From an uncultured Planctomycetaceae bacterium (lineage in GTDB: Bacteria; Planctomycetota; Planctomycetia; Pirellulales; Pirellulaceae), in assembly GCA_937904535.1 (NCBI GenBank), contig CALELC010000122.1:1-14324 (forward strand): 14,324 nucleotides of DNA, given 5' to 3'. Under the pieces are notes generated by a model, which was given only the letters and a program-made list of their open reading frames with translations, ran no database searches and was not told the DNA's origin. The translations under genes and the position numbers were made by a program. Positions 7,690 through 14,324 of this stretch are shown here, one piece after another (the first letter of the stretch is position 1; the number at the start of each line of letters is the position of its first letter).

Positions 7690-8560
7690 GGTCACCGATC
7701 GGATTCGGCGACTGGAACTGTCCGCGCGGCGGGTGGTCGAAGGATTTCTCTCGGGGATGCACCGCAGTCCGTACTTCGGCCAATCGGTCGAGTTCCTGCA
7801 GCACCGCCAGTACACCTTCGGCGACGAAATCCGGCACATCGACTGGAAGGTCTACGCTCGCCAGGATCGGCTGCACGTCAAGCAGTACGAAGAAGAGACC
7901 AACCTGCGGTTGCATCTGTTGGTCGACCGCAGCGGCAGCATGGCCTACGGCGACGGTGAGACCAACAAGTTCGATTACTCAGCCACCTTGGCCGCATCGC
8001 TGGCCTACCTGGCGCTGCGACAACAGGATGCGACCGGGCTGTTTACGTTTGACTCGCAGGTTCGCGATGTGTTGCCCGCCAAAAGCAATCGCCAACAGCT
8101 GACGCGACTGTTGACGATGCTGCAGACGGTAGGCGCCGACGGCCGCACGGATTTGCCGAAGGTGGCTCGCGAAGTGACTCAGGCGATCGCTCGCCGCGGG
8201 TTGATCGTGATCGTTTCGGATCTGCTGGGGATCGATGAATTGGTCGAAGGGCTGCGGGTGATGCGCGCTCGCGGACACGATGTCGCGTTGTTCCATGTGC
8301 TGCATGACGATGAACTCGACTTCAATTTCTCCGGCGCCACGCGCTTTGAGGGGCTAGAGTCGGCCGATTTTCTCAATTGCAATCCGCGGGCGCTGCGTGA
8401 GGGCTACCTCGAAGCGATGAATGCGTTTCTTGACAAAACTCGCAAGGCGTGTGGACGGTTGTCGATCGATTACATGCTGGTGCGGACCAGCGATCCACTG
8501 GACGCGGTGTTGGCGAAGTTCCTTTCGGTCCGCGGCTCCCTTCCGAAGCTCAAAGGCTAG
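7658..8560 (+). CDS. DUF58 protein with von Willebrand factor A fold
   Basis: Soluble 300-residue partner of MoxR. The DUF58 signature is clear at 54-80 (FGDEIRHIDWKVYAR, then HVKQYEEE). It leads into a VWA-like fold with an intact metal-ion-dependent adhesion site: DRSGS (Asp90, Ser92, Ser94), Thr164 in GRTDLP and Asp188 in VIVSDLLG. No membrane helix is predicted, so it is likely cytosolic or membrane-peripheral. The start codon ATG 7658 overlaps the end of moxR by 32 bp; a TTG at 7679 would shorten the overlap, but the ATG product has a good N terminus (RRLELSARRVVEGFLSGMH is conserved in DUF58 proteins). The stop is six bases before the next gene. MoxR/DUF58 pairs are found across bacteria, and the VWA is presumed to recruit or present the ATPase client, which is unknown here. 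Confidence 0.92.
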   Translation: MPGSKRYLRPEVTDRIRRLELSARRVVEGFLSGMHRSPYFGQSVEFLQHRQYTFGDEIRHIDWKVYARQDRLHVKQYEEETNLRLHLLVDRSGSMAYGDGETNKFDYSATLAASLAYLALRQQDATGLFTFDSQVRDVLPAKSNRQQLTRLLTMLQTVGADGRTDLPKVAREVTQAIARRGLIVIVSDLLGIDELVEGLRVMRARGHDVALFHVLHDDELDFNFSGATRFEGLESADFLNCNPRALREGYLEAMNAFLDKTRKACGRLSIDYMLVRTSDPLDAVLAKFLSVRGSLPKLKG

Positions 8561-8566
8561 CCCGCG

Positions 8567-10960
8567 ATGTTCTTGTATCCCGCGCTGACGGCCGGCTTTC
8601 TGTTTGTTGCTGTCCCGTTCCTGGTCCATCTGATCAACATGCTGCGGCACCGCCGCCAGCGTTGGGCAGCGATGGACTTCTTGATGGCCGCGTATCGCAA
8701 GCAGCGCAATTGGATTTTTCTCAAACAGTTGTTGCTGCTGCTGACGCGGATGGCGATCGCGGCGGTCTTGGTGGCGATGCTGGCCGGTTGGGTCAGCGGC
8801 GGACGTCTGTTGGAACTCGTCGGAACGCGCACGACCCATCACGTGTTTGTGCTCGACGACAGCTACTCGATGGGCGACACCAGCGGCGGCGGACCCGCGT
8901 ATGGTCGTGCCTTGGCATCGTTGCGAGGACTCGTCGATCGTTTGGCCAGTAGCGAGGGCAATCATCAGATCACCGTGATCCGCGCGAGCCGCGCGGCGCT
9001 GGTCACGCGTGCCGGCAGCGACAACGCCGATGCGGCCGCCGACCTCGCCGCCCGCTCGATCCTCGGCGATGCCAGCGTGATCAACCGCGTGCTCGGAACC
9101 GGGCCCAGCACGATGCGCACCGACCTGGTCGCGGCACTGGAACTTGCCGCCAAACTTGTCAGTGGCACCCCTGCCGATCAGCGAGTGATCTATGTCGCCA
9201 GCGATTTTCGCACGCTCGACTGGCAATCACCACAACGAGCGGCAGAAGCGATCGGCGAACTCGCCCGCGCCGGCTCAACGATTCGAATGATCGACTGCGC
9301 CGCGGCTCAGGGCAACAACTTGGCGATTTCGCAGTTAACGCCACAGCCGGACGTCTGGGTGGCGGGCGTGCCGGTCGTGGTCCGCGCTACGGTCAAAAAC
9401 CACGCGGCGACAGCCGCCAGCAACGTCGTGCTCTCGGCCCGCGTGATCCGTTACGACCAGTCGCTGGGTGTCCCTGATCCGACACGGCGGGTGTCGGGAG
9501 AAAGCGAAACCTTGCCGTCGATGGTGATCGAGGAGATTGCCCCGCACGGCGAAGAGACGCGGTCGTTCCAGGTTTATATCACGCAGCCCGGCACCCATGC
9601 GCTGGAAGTTTCGATCGCCGATGATGCCCTGGCGATCGACAATCGCCGCGTCTGCACCTTGCCGCTGACAGATCTCGAACGGGTGTTGGTGATCGATGGC
9701 GACACCAACGGTCGCGGCTCCTTCCACGTTGCCTCAGTGCTCAATCCCGGCGGACAAGTTCGCACCGGAGCGCTGCCGGATGTGCAGTCACCCGCGGTGC
9801 TGCGGAGCCTGACCGCGGAACAGCTCAGCCGCTATCGCGCGGTCTATTTGATTGATGTCCCTGAGATCAACGACACGGTCGCAGGACTGTTGCGGGAGTA
9901 CGTGGAACGGGGCGGCGGATTGTTCTGGTTCCTCGGCGGCTCGATCAATCGTGAGCTTTACAACCGCACGCTCGCAGGGTCGCGTCGTCTGCTGCCGGCG
10001 CCGTTGGGCGATCCGCTGGAATTGCCGGTACGGTCCGCGGAGGTTTCGCCTGACGTGATTCTGGGCCGCCCGCACCCGCTGACGGAGCCGCTGGCGCCGA
10101 TCGGCGATGCTGTATTTTCGCTGGTGGGTGTTTCGCGAACTTGGTCGCTGGCGAGTGACGAAGGCGCGGCTTCCGGTGGCGGTGACACCGCTGCGCCGAT
10201 GCGTGAGGTGTTGATGCGCCGCGATGGCCGTCCGCTGGTCACGCAGCATGATCTCGGCCGAGGGCGGGTGATCACATCGCTGGTGGGCCTGGACGGCAAC
10301 TGGACGAACTGGTCAGGCGATCCAACCTTTGTTGTGTTTCTGCTGCAGTCCAACGCCTATCTTTGGTCTGCAGCGTCTCCAACCGTGGCTCAAAGTGTAG
10401 AAGAAGGTATTCGGCGGGCCGTCCCCGCGGACGCTTACGCCCCAGAAGTCACGTTCTTGCCGCCGGTCGACGAACCGCCGCGAATCCCACAGCAGTGGCA
10501 ACTGGTGGGTGACGGGGCGGAGCGCGGGGTCGTAGTCGATCCGAAGGACATGGTCATTTCCGGCTCCGGTGACGTCGACGCCCTGATGCAGGCGGGCGTG
10601 GCTGAACTGGTGCTGACACAGTTGGATGGGCAGAGCCAAATCGTGCCGCTCGCGATGGTCATCGCCGGCGGGGAAGGCGATCTGCGGCGAGCTTCACCGG
10701 CCGAGATCCAGCGCGCCGTTCAACCGGTCGATGTGCGATTTGTGTCTGCAGGCGAGTTGGCAGAGCCGAGCAGCGGGCCAGCCGGATCGGCGACGGCGCT
10801 CGTGCTGCTGGGCTTGCTGGCGCTGCTGCTGGCGGCCGAACAGGTGCTGGCGTATTTGTCGAGTTACCATCCGCCGCTGGCATCTGCGGGTGCCCCAGTC
10901 CCAGCGGCCGCGTTGGCGGGTCTGGCTGGGGGTGGTGCTGCCCGGAGAACGCAGCGATGA
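8567..10960 (+). CDS. BatA-like membrane VWA protein with class I GATase-like domain
   Basis: 797-residue membrane protein. Residues 1-77 form the BatA-type N terminus, two helices (about 5-24 and 52-76) separated by a basic loop (RHRRQR, RKQR). Residues 91-245 are a VWA domain with DDSYS (Asp97, Ser99, Ser101), Thr185 and Asp213, so the metal site is intact. A beta-rich region follows (about 255-355), then a GATase1-like alpha/beta segment (370-600) with YRAVYLIDVPEIND and REYVERGGGLFWFLGG, lacking a nucleophilic Cys. One helix at 742-763 precedes an Ala/Gly-rich tail ending in RRTQR. The positive-inside rule places the first loop and the tail in the cytoplasm and the large domains outside it. 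It starts six bases after the DUF58 stop and its TGA overlaps the next ATG. A role in envelope-protein maturation with MoxR is inferred from context only. Confidence 0.85.
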   Translation: MFLYPALTAGFLFVAVPFLVHLINMLRHRRQRWAAMDFLMAAYRKQRNWIFLKQLLLLLTRMAIAAVLVAMLAGWVSGGRLLELVGTRTTHHVFVLDDSYSMGDTSGGGPAYGRALASLRGLVDRLASSEGNHQITVIRASRAALVTRAGSDNADAAADLAARSILGDASVINRVLGTGPSTMRTDLVAALELAAKLVSGTPADQRVIYVASDFRTLDWQSPQRAAEAIGELARAGSTIRMIDCAAAQGNNLAISQLTPQPDVWVAGVPVVVRATVKNHAATAASNVVLSARVIRYDQSLGVPDPTRRVSGESETLPSMVIEEIAPHGEETRSFQVYITQPGTHALEVSIADDALAIDNRRVCTLPLTDLERVLVIDGDTNGRGSFHVASVLNPGGQVRTGALPDVQSPAVLRSLTAEQLSRYRAVYLIDVPEINDTVAGLLREYVERGGGLFWFLGGSINRELYNRTLAGSRRLLPAPLGDPLELPVRSAEVSPDVILGRPHPLTEPLAPIGDAVFSLVGVSRTWSLASDEGAASGGGDTAAPMREVLMRRDGRPLVTQHDLGRGRVITSLVGLDGNWTNWSGDPTFVVFLLQSNAYLWSAASPTVAQSVEEGIRRAVPADAYAPEVTFLPPVDEPPRIPQQWQLVGDGAERGVVVDPKDMVISGSGDVDALMQAGVAELVLTQLDGQSQIVPLAMVIAGGEGDLRRASPAEIQRAVQPVDVRFVSAGELAEPSSGPAGSATALVLLGLLALLLAAEQVLAYLSSYHPPLASAGAPVPAAALAGLAGGGAARRTQR

Positions 10961-13803
10961 ACATAAGCGGGGAACATCCTTTGGGGACAGCCAGTCTTTT
11001 CGCACAGACCGATCTCGTCACGGGCGACGCACTGACTTCGACCAGTGAGATCGTCTATGAGTTCAGTCGCATCGGCATGCTCGGCGGCTGGTGGGGCTGG
11101 GCGATCGCGATCGCCGTGGTGGCGACCCTGATTTACCTGTGCGTGTGGCTCTACCGCCGCGACACGGTGGAGCTGTCACCGGGAGTGCGGGCCACGCTGT
11201 TGTGGCTGCGTTTGAGTGTGATCGTGGCACTCGTATTCTTCTTTTTTGGACTTCAACGACGAGCGCAACAACGGGTAACGCGGGCTAGCGAAGTGGCGGT
11301 ACTTGTCGACACGAGCCAGAGCATGTCGCTGCCTGACTCATCGGCGGCGGGTGCGATACCGATGAGCCGCGCCGCGCGCGCGGCCCAGATCCTCGGCGAG
11401 AGCGGATTGCTGGAACAACTGGAGCAGCAACATCAGCTGACTGTTTACGCTTTTGACGAACAGAATGAACCGGCCGAACTCGAGTCGCGTCTCCCGGCCG
11501 CTGCGCCCGATTCGCAGGACGACGCAGCTCAGCGCAGGAGCAGCGACGACCAGCCAGATCGACTGGCGATGCTCGGCGCACTTTGCCTGGTGGCGATGGT
11601 GTTGCTGGGCGTTGCTTCGCTCGTACTGGCGGCCGGTGGCCGCCCCGATGCGATCGGAGGACCGCTGATCAGTACCGCCGTGCTGATGACTGTCGGTGCC
11701 ATTCTGCTCGGCGGTGTGTGGGCGGTGCGGACCGAGCGCACACTCGCTTCGCTGATCGGCATCAATACCCAGTCCAGCCAAACGGATGCTGCGCAGGATG
11801 ACGCAAGCGACGGCGAACGCCAGCCAGCAACGCCTCTGCCCAACACCGATGTTGTTCCTGGAACCGAGCAGCCCGACCGCCGCGTCACCGACTGGAACGC
11901 CGCTTTGGCCGCCGCCGGCTCTGAAACCCGGATCGGCGACGCTGTCGGCGGCGTGCTCACTCGCCATGATCCGACGACCCTGGCGGGGATCGTGCTGCTG
12001 ACCGACGGCCAAGGAAACAGCGGGATTTCGACGAGTGCCGTCGCGACCCTCGCCAAACGCAATGAGGTCGCGGTGTACCCGGTCGGGCTGGGCAGCAGCG
12101 ACGCGCCCACCAATGTTCGCTTGGTTGACTTAGATGCTCCCCGCCGGGTTTATCCGGGCGACAAGTTCGCCCTGTCGGCCGTACTGCAGGCCAGCGGTTC
12201 TCAGTCGCTCAACGCTCAGGTGCAATTGCTCGACGGGCTCGACGACAGCGATGCGGAATTGACGGAGGTCATCGACAGCCAAGAAGTCGAACTCCCTGCC
12301 GATGGGACGCTCGTGCCGATTCGCTTTGAAATGTCGCCCGAAACCGTCGGCCGGCGGCGGCTGGCGGTGCGTGTGGTGCCACCGGCGGACGATCAGAACG
12401 CCGAAGACAACGCGCGCGAAGCACGTTACGAAGTCGTCGCGCGCAGGCTGCGAGTGCTCGCCGTCGCGGGTGGACCAACGCGCGAATACCAGTTCATTCG
12501 CAACCTGCTGTTCCGTGACGATTCGGTGCAGCTCGATGTCTGGTTGCAGACAGCACAGGCCGGCATCAGCCAAGACGCCGACACCTTGTTGACCGAGTTT
12601 CCAGCGACGGCCGAAGAGCTGTTTGAATATGATGCGATTGTGGCTGTCGATCCGGACTGGATGACCATCCCAGCCGAACGGCTGCAATTGCTGCAGCGCT
12701 GGCTCAGCGAGCAGGCCGGCGGTTTGGTGCTGATTGGCGGGCCGATCTACATGCCCCAGTGGACCCGCATGCGGACCGACCCACGCGTCACGATCCTCAA
12801 CGGGCTGTTCCCGGTTGAACTGGCGACCCGAAGCCCGCTGCTCACGGGCGGTCGCCAGGGAGGGGACACCGCCTACGAACTCGAGTTCACGCCTGAGGCC
12901 CGGCGAGCTGATTTCTTATTCATCGCTGATGATCCGCAAACCAGCTTCGACATCTGGGGCAGCTTTGGGGGAGTTTACGACTATGTTGGCGTGAAAGATC
13001 CGAAGCCGGGAGCCAAGGTTTATGCCTACTTCTCCGACCCTTCGACGCGGGTTGGCGACAGCTTGCCGGTATACCTTGCCAGCCAGTTCTATGGCGCAGG
13101 GCGGACCTATTTTCAGGCCAGCGGTGAGATGTGGCGATTGCGAAGCGAGAGCGATACTTACTTCGACAGCTACTACACGAAGTTGATTCGCTGGATTAGC
13201 GAAGGCCGGCTGCTGAGGGATTCCAATCGCGGCGTGCTGATGGTCGACAATCCGCGCGCCGGTGTCGGCGACACCATCACCGTGCGAGCCGTGCTGACGG
13301 ACGATCAGTTCGAGCCACTGCGGGTGCCTCAGGTGGAAGCGAGTCTGCTCGGCCCCGGCGGCACGATCGTGCCAGTGGTGCTGCGCCCGGTCGAGGGCGA
13401 GACGCAGGGAGGCACCTACGGCGGCCGGTTTATCGTCCGCAACGCTGGCAGCTACGAACTGCGACTGACACTCGGAGACGGGCTGGGCGATTCGGTGTTG
13501 CGCCAAAGCGTACAGGTACGACTGCCAACGGCAGAGCTAGAACGCCCCCAGCGCAACGATGAAGAGTTGGCCTTCGTGGCCACAGCGACGGGCGGCGAGT
13601 ATTTGCCGGTGAACGACGACGCTTCCGCTGAGTTCACCACACGCCGGCTTGCTGAAGTCTTGCAACCTCAGCCACAGACGACGATCCTGCCAGGGACGCC
13701 GGACGACCTGTTTGCTGAACGCCGCAACGCGAGTTTGCTGTGGTTGATCGCGGCGGCGCTGACCTTTGAGTGGGTGGTCCGGCGACTGCAACGACTGGCG
13801 TAG
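10957..13803 (+). CDS. Giant membrane VWA protein with transmembrane insertion and GATase-like domain
   Basis: 948-residue membrane protein coupled to its predecessor by an ATGA overlap. Two helices lie near 42-65 and 80-98. A VWA domain then begins with EVAVLVDTSQSMS (Asp118, Ser120, Ser122). The domain is interrupted after LTVYAFDEQ by about 140 residues holding an acidic linker, two hydrophobic segments (about 203-226 and 234-256) and a Q/D/P-rich linker. It resumes at TDWNAAL, with metal-site Thr324 and IVLLTDGQGNS (Asp350). Next come a beta-sandwich-like region (about 385-485), a GATase1-like domain (498-740; LRVLAVAGGPTREYQF, YDAIVAVDPDW, EQAGGLVLIGG) without the catalytic Cys, a second beta-rich domain (755-856), and a C-terminal helix (925-941) followed by RRLQRLA. 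I recognise the architecture from planctomycete-type VWA proteins but know no characterised member. It is probably the last gene of the moxR unit. Confidence 0.83.
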   Translation: MNISGEHPLGTASLFAQTDLVTGDALTSTSEIVYEFSRIGMLGGWWGWAIAIAVVATLIYLCVWLYRRDTVELSPGVRATLLWLRLSVIVALVFFFFGLQRRAQQRVTRASEVAVLVDTSQSMSLPDSSAAGAIPMSRAARAAQILGESGLLEQLEQQHQLTVYAFDEQNEPAELESRLPAAAPDSQDDAAQRRSSDDQPDRLAMLGALCLVAMVLLGVASLVLAAGGRPDAIGGPLISTAVLMTVGAILLGGVWAVRTERTLASLIGINTQSSQTDAAQDDASDGERQPATPLPNTDVVPGTEQPDRRVTDWNAALAAAGSETRIGDAVGGVLTRHDPTTLAGIVLLTDGQGNSGISTSAVATLAKRNEVAVYPVGLGSSDAPTNVRLVDLDAPRRVYPGDKFALSAVLQASGSQSLNAQVQLLDGLDDSDAELTEVIDSQEVELPADGTLVPIRFEMSPETVGRRRLAVRVVPPADDQNAEDNAREARYEVVARRLRVLAVAGGPTREYQFIRNLLFRDDSVQLDVWLQTAQAGISQDADTLLTEFPATAEELFEYDAIVAVDPDWMTIPAERLQLLQRWLSEQAGGLVLIGGPIYMPQWTRMRTDPRVTILNGLFPVELATRSPLLTGGRQGGDTAYELEFTPEARRADFLFIADDPQTSFDIWGSFGGVYDYVGVKDPKPGAKVYAYFSDPSTRVGDSLPVYLASQFYGAGRTYFQASGEMWRLRSESDTYFDSYYTKLIRWISEGRLLRDSNRGVLMVDNPRAGVGDTITVRAVLTDDQFEPLRVPQVEASLLGPGGTIVPVVLRPVEGETQGGTYGGRFIVRNAGSYELRLTLGDGLGDSVLRQSVQVRLPTAELERPQRNDEELAFVATATGGEYLPVNDDASAEFTTRRLAEVLQPQPQTTILPGTPDDLFAERRNASLLWLIAAALTFEWVVRRLQRLA

Positions 13804-13963
13804 CAGGGGCGGGGCAAACGCCTTCGAACTTTTGTGACGTTTTTGTCGATTGTGCCGACGGTAACGGCCGATAGAGCTAGGGGACGCTGTGCTTTTGCGC
13901 TCAGCCCTTCGCTTGATGCGGACGCATCTGTGGTCCGCATCGCCCCCGTTTGGATTGGCCAAG
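13804..13963 (+). promoter_or_regulatory. fliW leader with a possible sigma-28-like -10 element
   Basis: This 160 bp region between the VWA gene and fliW holds GCCGATAG at 13867-13874, seven of eight bases of the flagellar sigma-28 -10 consensus (GCCGATAA). The expected TAAA-type -35 at the right distance is poor, so this is a weak promoter candidate. T-rich stretches at 13831-13845 could belong to a terminator of the moxR unit, but the hairpin ahead of them is only a short stem. The distal part carries the inverted repeat listed separately. Confidence 0.3.
13915..13941 (+). promoter_or_regulatory. Competing hairpins in the fliW 5' leader, possible CsrA-type site
   Basis: GATGCGGAC (13915-13923) and GTCCGCATC (13933-13941) are perfect 9 bp inverted repeats with a 9-base loop. 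The pentamer GCATC also occurs inside that loop (13924-13928), so the first GATGC can instead pair with it, giving a 5 bp stem whose tetraloop is GGAC. The two folds are mutually exclusive. GGA displayed in a hairpin loop is the core feature of CsrA binding sites. A second GGA lies at 13952-13954, ten bases before the fliW ATG. The element ends 22 bases before that ATG. The structure is seen directly; the CsrA role is inferred. Confidence 0.45.
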
Positions 13964-14324
13964 ATGCGTATTGAAACCCAGCGATTTGGAACGCTCCAAG
14001 TTGACGAGCGTGAGTTGTTTCTGTTTCCTCAGGGGCTGATTGGGCTGGAATCGTTGCGGCAGTGGGCACTGGTCCCCGACCCTGAGAATCCGGCCGTAGC
14101 GTGGCTGCAAAGCGCATCTCGCGGCGACCGGGCACTGGCGATGATCAGCCCCCGGGTGTTTGTTCCGCACTACCGCGTGCACATCACCAGTCGTTCGCTG
14201 GAGGTGTTGCAACTGCGCCAAGACCATCGCACTTATGTGTTGACCACTTTGTCGGGCAAGCCCGGCGCGGTGACCACCAATCTGCGAGCACCGGTGATCA
14301 TCAATCTCGATCGCCGTTTGGGAT
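13964..14324 (+). CDS. fliW: Flagellar assembly factor FliW, N-terminal part (cut by window edge)
   Basis: FliW is a small cytosolic protein that binds flagellin and, when free, binds CsrA and relieves CsrA repression of flagellin translation. I translated about 120 codons of an expected 145-160. The N terminus MRIETQRFGTLQVDE, then FLFPQGLIGLESLRQWALV (about 20-38), ending in the conserved glycine-rich turn, then NPAVAWLQSA, and further on VINLDRRLG at the edge, correspond to the FliW beta-barrel (the usual I.F..GL.GF.....f.l and l...P..F.WLQS patterns, and the late INl..r.g). The start is ATG 13964; an in-frame ATG at 13916 lies inside a hairpin stem and would add 16 atypical residues. No strong Shine-Dalgarno is seen, only GGA at -10. 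csrA commonly follows fliW and could be just beyond the right edge. The neighbouring moxR unit shows no flagellar link. Confidence 0.88.
   Translation, partial: MRIETQRFGTLQVDERELFLFPQGLIGLESLRQWALVPDPENPAVAWLQSASRGDRALAMISPRVFVPHYRVHITSRSLEVLQLRQDHRTYVLTTLSGKPGAVTTNLRAPVIINLDRRLG

Noticed and set aside
6535..7839. 434-codon open frame on the minus strand opposite moxR
   Set aside because: It is a mirror of the moxR coding frame in GC-rich DNA, its translation has no recognisable domain, and moxR itself has every family motif.
8354..9226. 290-codon minus-strand open frame opposite the DUF58/BatA-like junction
   Set aside because: Shadow of two well-supported plus-strand genes; the composition is biased and no motif is visible.
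13916..13963. Upstream in-frame ATG extending fliW by 16 residues
   Set aside because: The added residues are not typical of FliW and the codon lies within a hairpin arm; MRIETQRFG at 13964 is the family-like N terminus.
13668..14227. Overlapping minus-strand open frames across the fliW region
   Set aside because: They are shadows running across the end of the VWA gene, the leader and fliW, with no recognisable domain.

Overview
The window looks like chromosomal DNA of a GC-rich, flagellated Gram-negative bacterium, most likely a planctomycete of the Pirellulaceae (Rhodopirellula-like) type. This is inferred from the moxR / DUF58 / giant membrane VWA-protein cluster, the style of the dihaem cytochrome, a flagellar fliW gene, and the near absence of Shine-Dalgarno motifs. 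No tRNA, rRNA, CRISPR array, insertion sequence or integrase was seen, and no gap between genes exceeds about 170 bp.

Layout. On the minus strand lie the front part of hisC (1-710, cut by the left edge) and complete hisD (819-2186), two histidine-biosynthesis genes reading leftwards. A 167 bp divergent spacer separates them from plus-strand genes: a low-specificity threonine aldolase (2354-3412) whose stop overlaps the TTG start of a GT-C type membrane glycosyltransferase (3409-4980), then a secreted dihaem c-type cytochrome (5100-6509). Next comes a tightly packed four-gene unit: moxR AAA+ ATPase (6631-7689), DUF58/VWA protein (7658-8560), a BatA-like membrane VWA protein (8567-10960) and a second giant membrane VWA protein (10957-13803). 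Junctions inside this unit are a 32 bp overlap, a 6 bp gap and a 4 bp ATGA overlap. The window ends inside fliW (13964 to the right edge).

How they fit together. hisC and hisD act late in histidine synthesis (HisC transaminates imidazole-acetol phosphate, HisD oxidises histidinol). The moxR unit has the architecture of MoxR/Bat systems: a AAA+ ATPase with metal-dependent VWA partners, one soluble and two membrane-anchored, believed to support assembly or maturation of envelope proteins; the actual client is unknown. FliW binds flagellin and antagonises the translational regulator CsrA; csrA often follows fliW and may lie just past the right edge.

Most worth a second look: (1) the fliW leader carries a perfect 9 bp inverted repeat that competes with a 5 bp hairpin presenting GGA in its loop, a possible CsrA-responsive switch; (2) the last VWA protein has its VWA domain interrupted by about 140 residues holding two predicted membrane helices; (3) two related interrupted hairpins flank the cytochrome gene. 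No wholly new system could be demonstrated from sequence alone.
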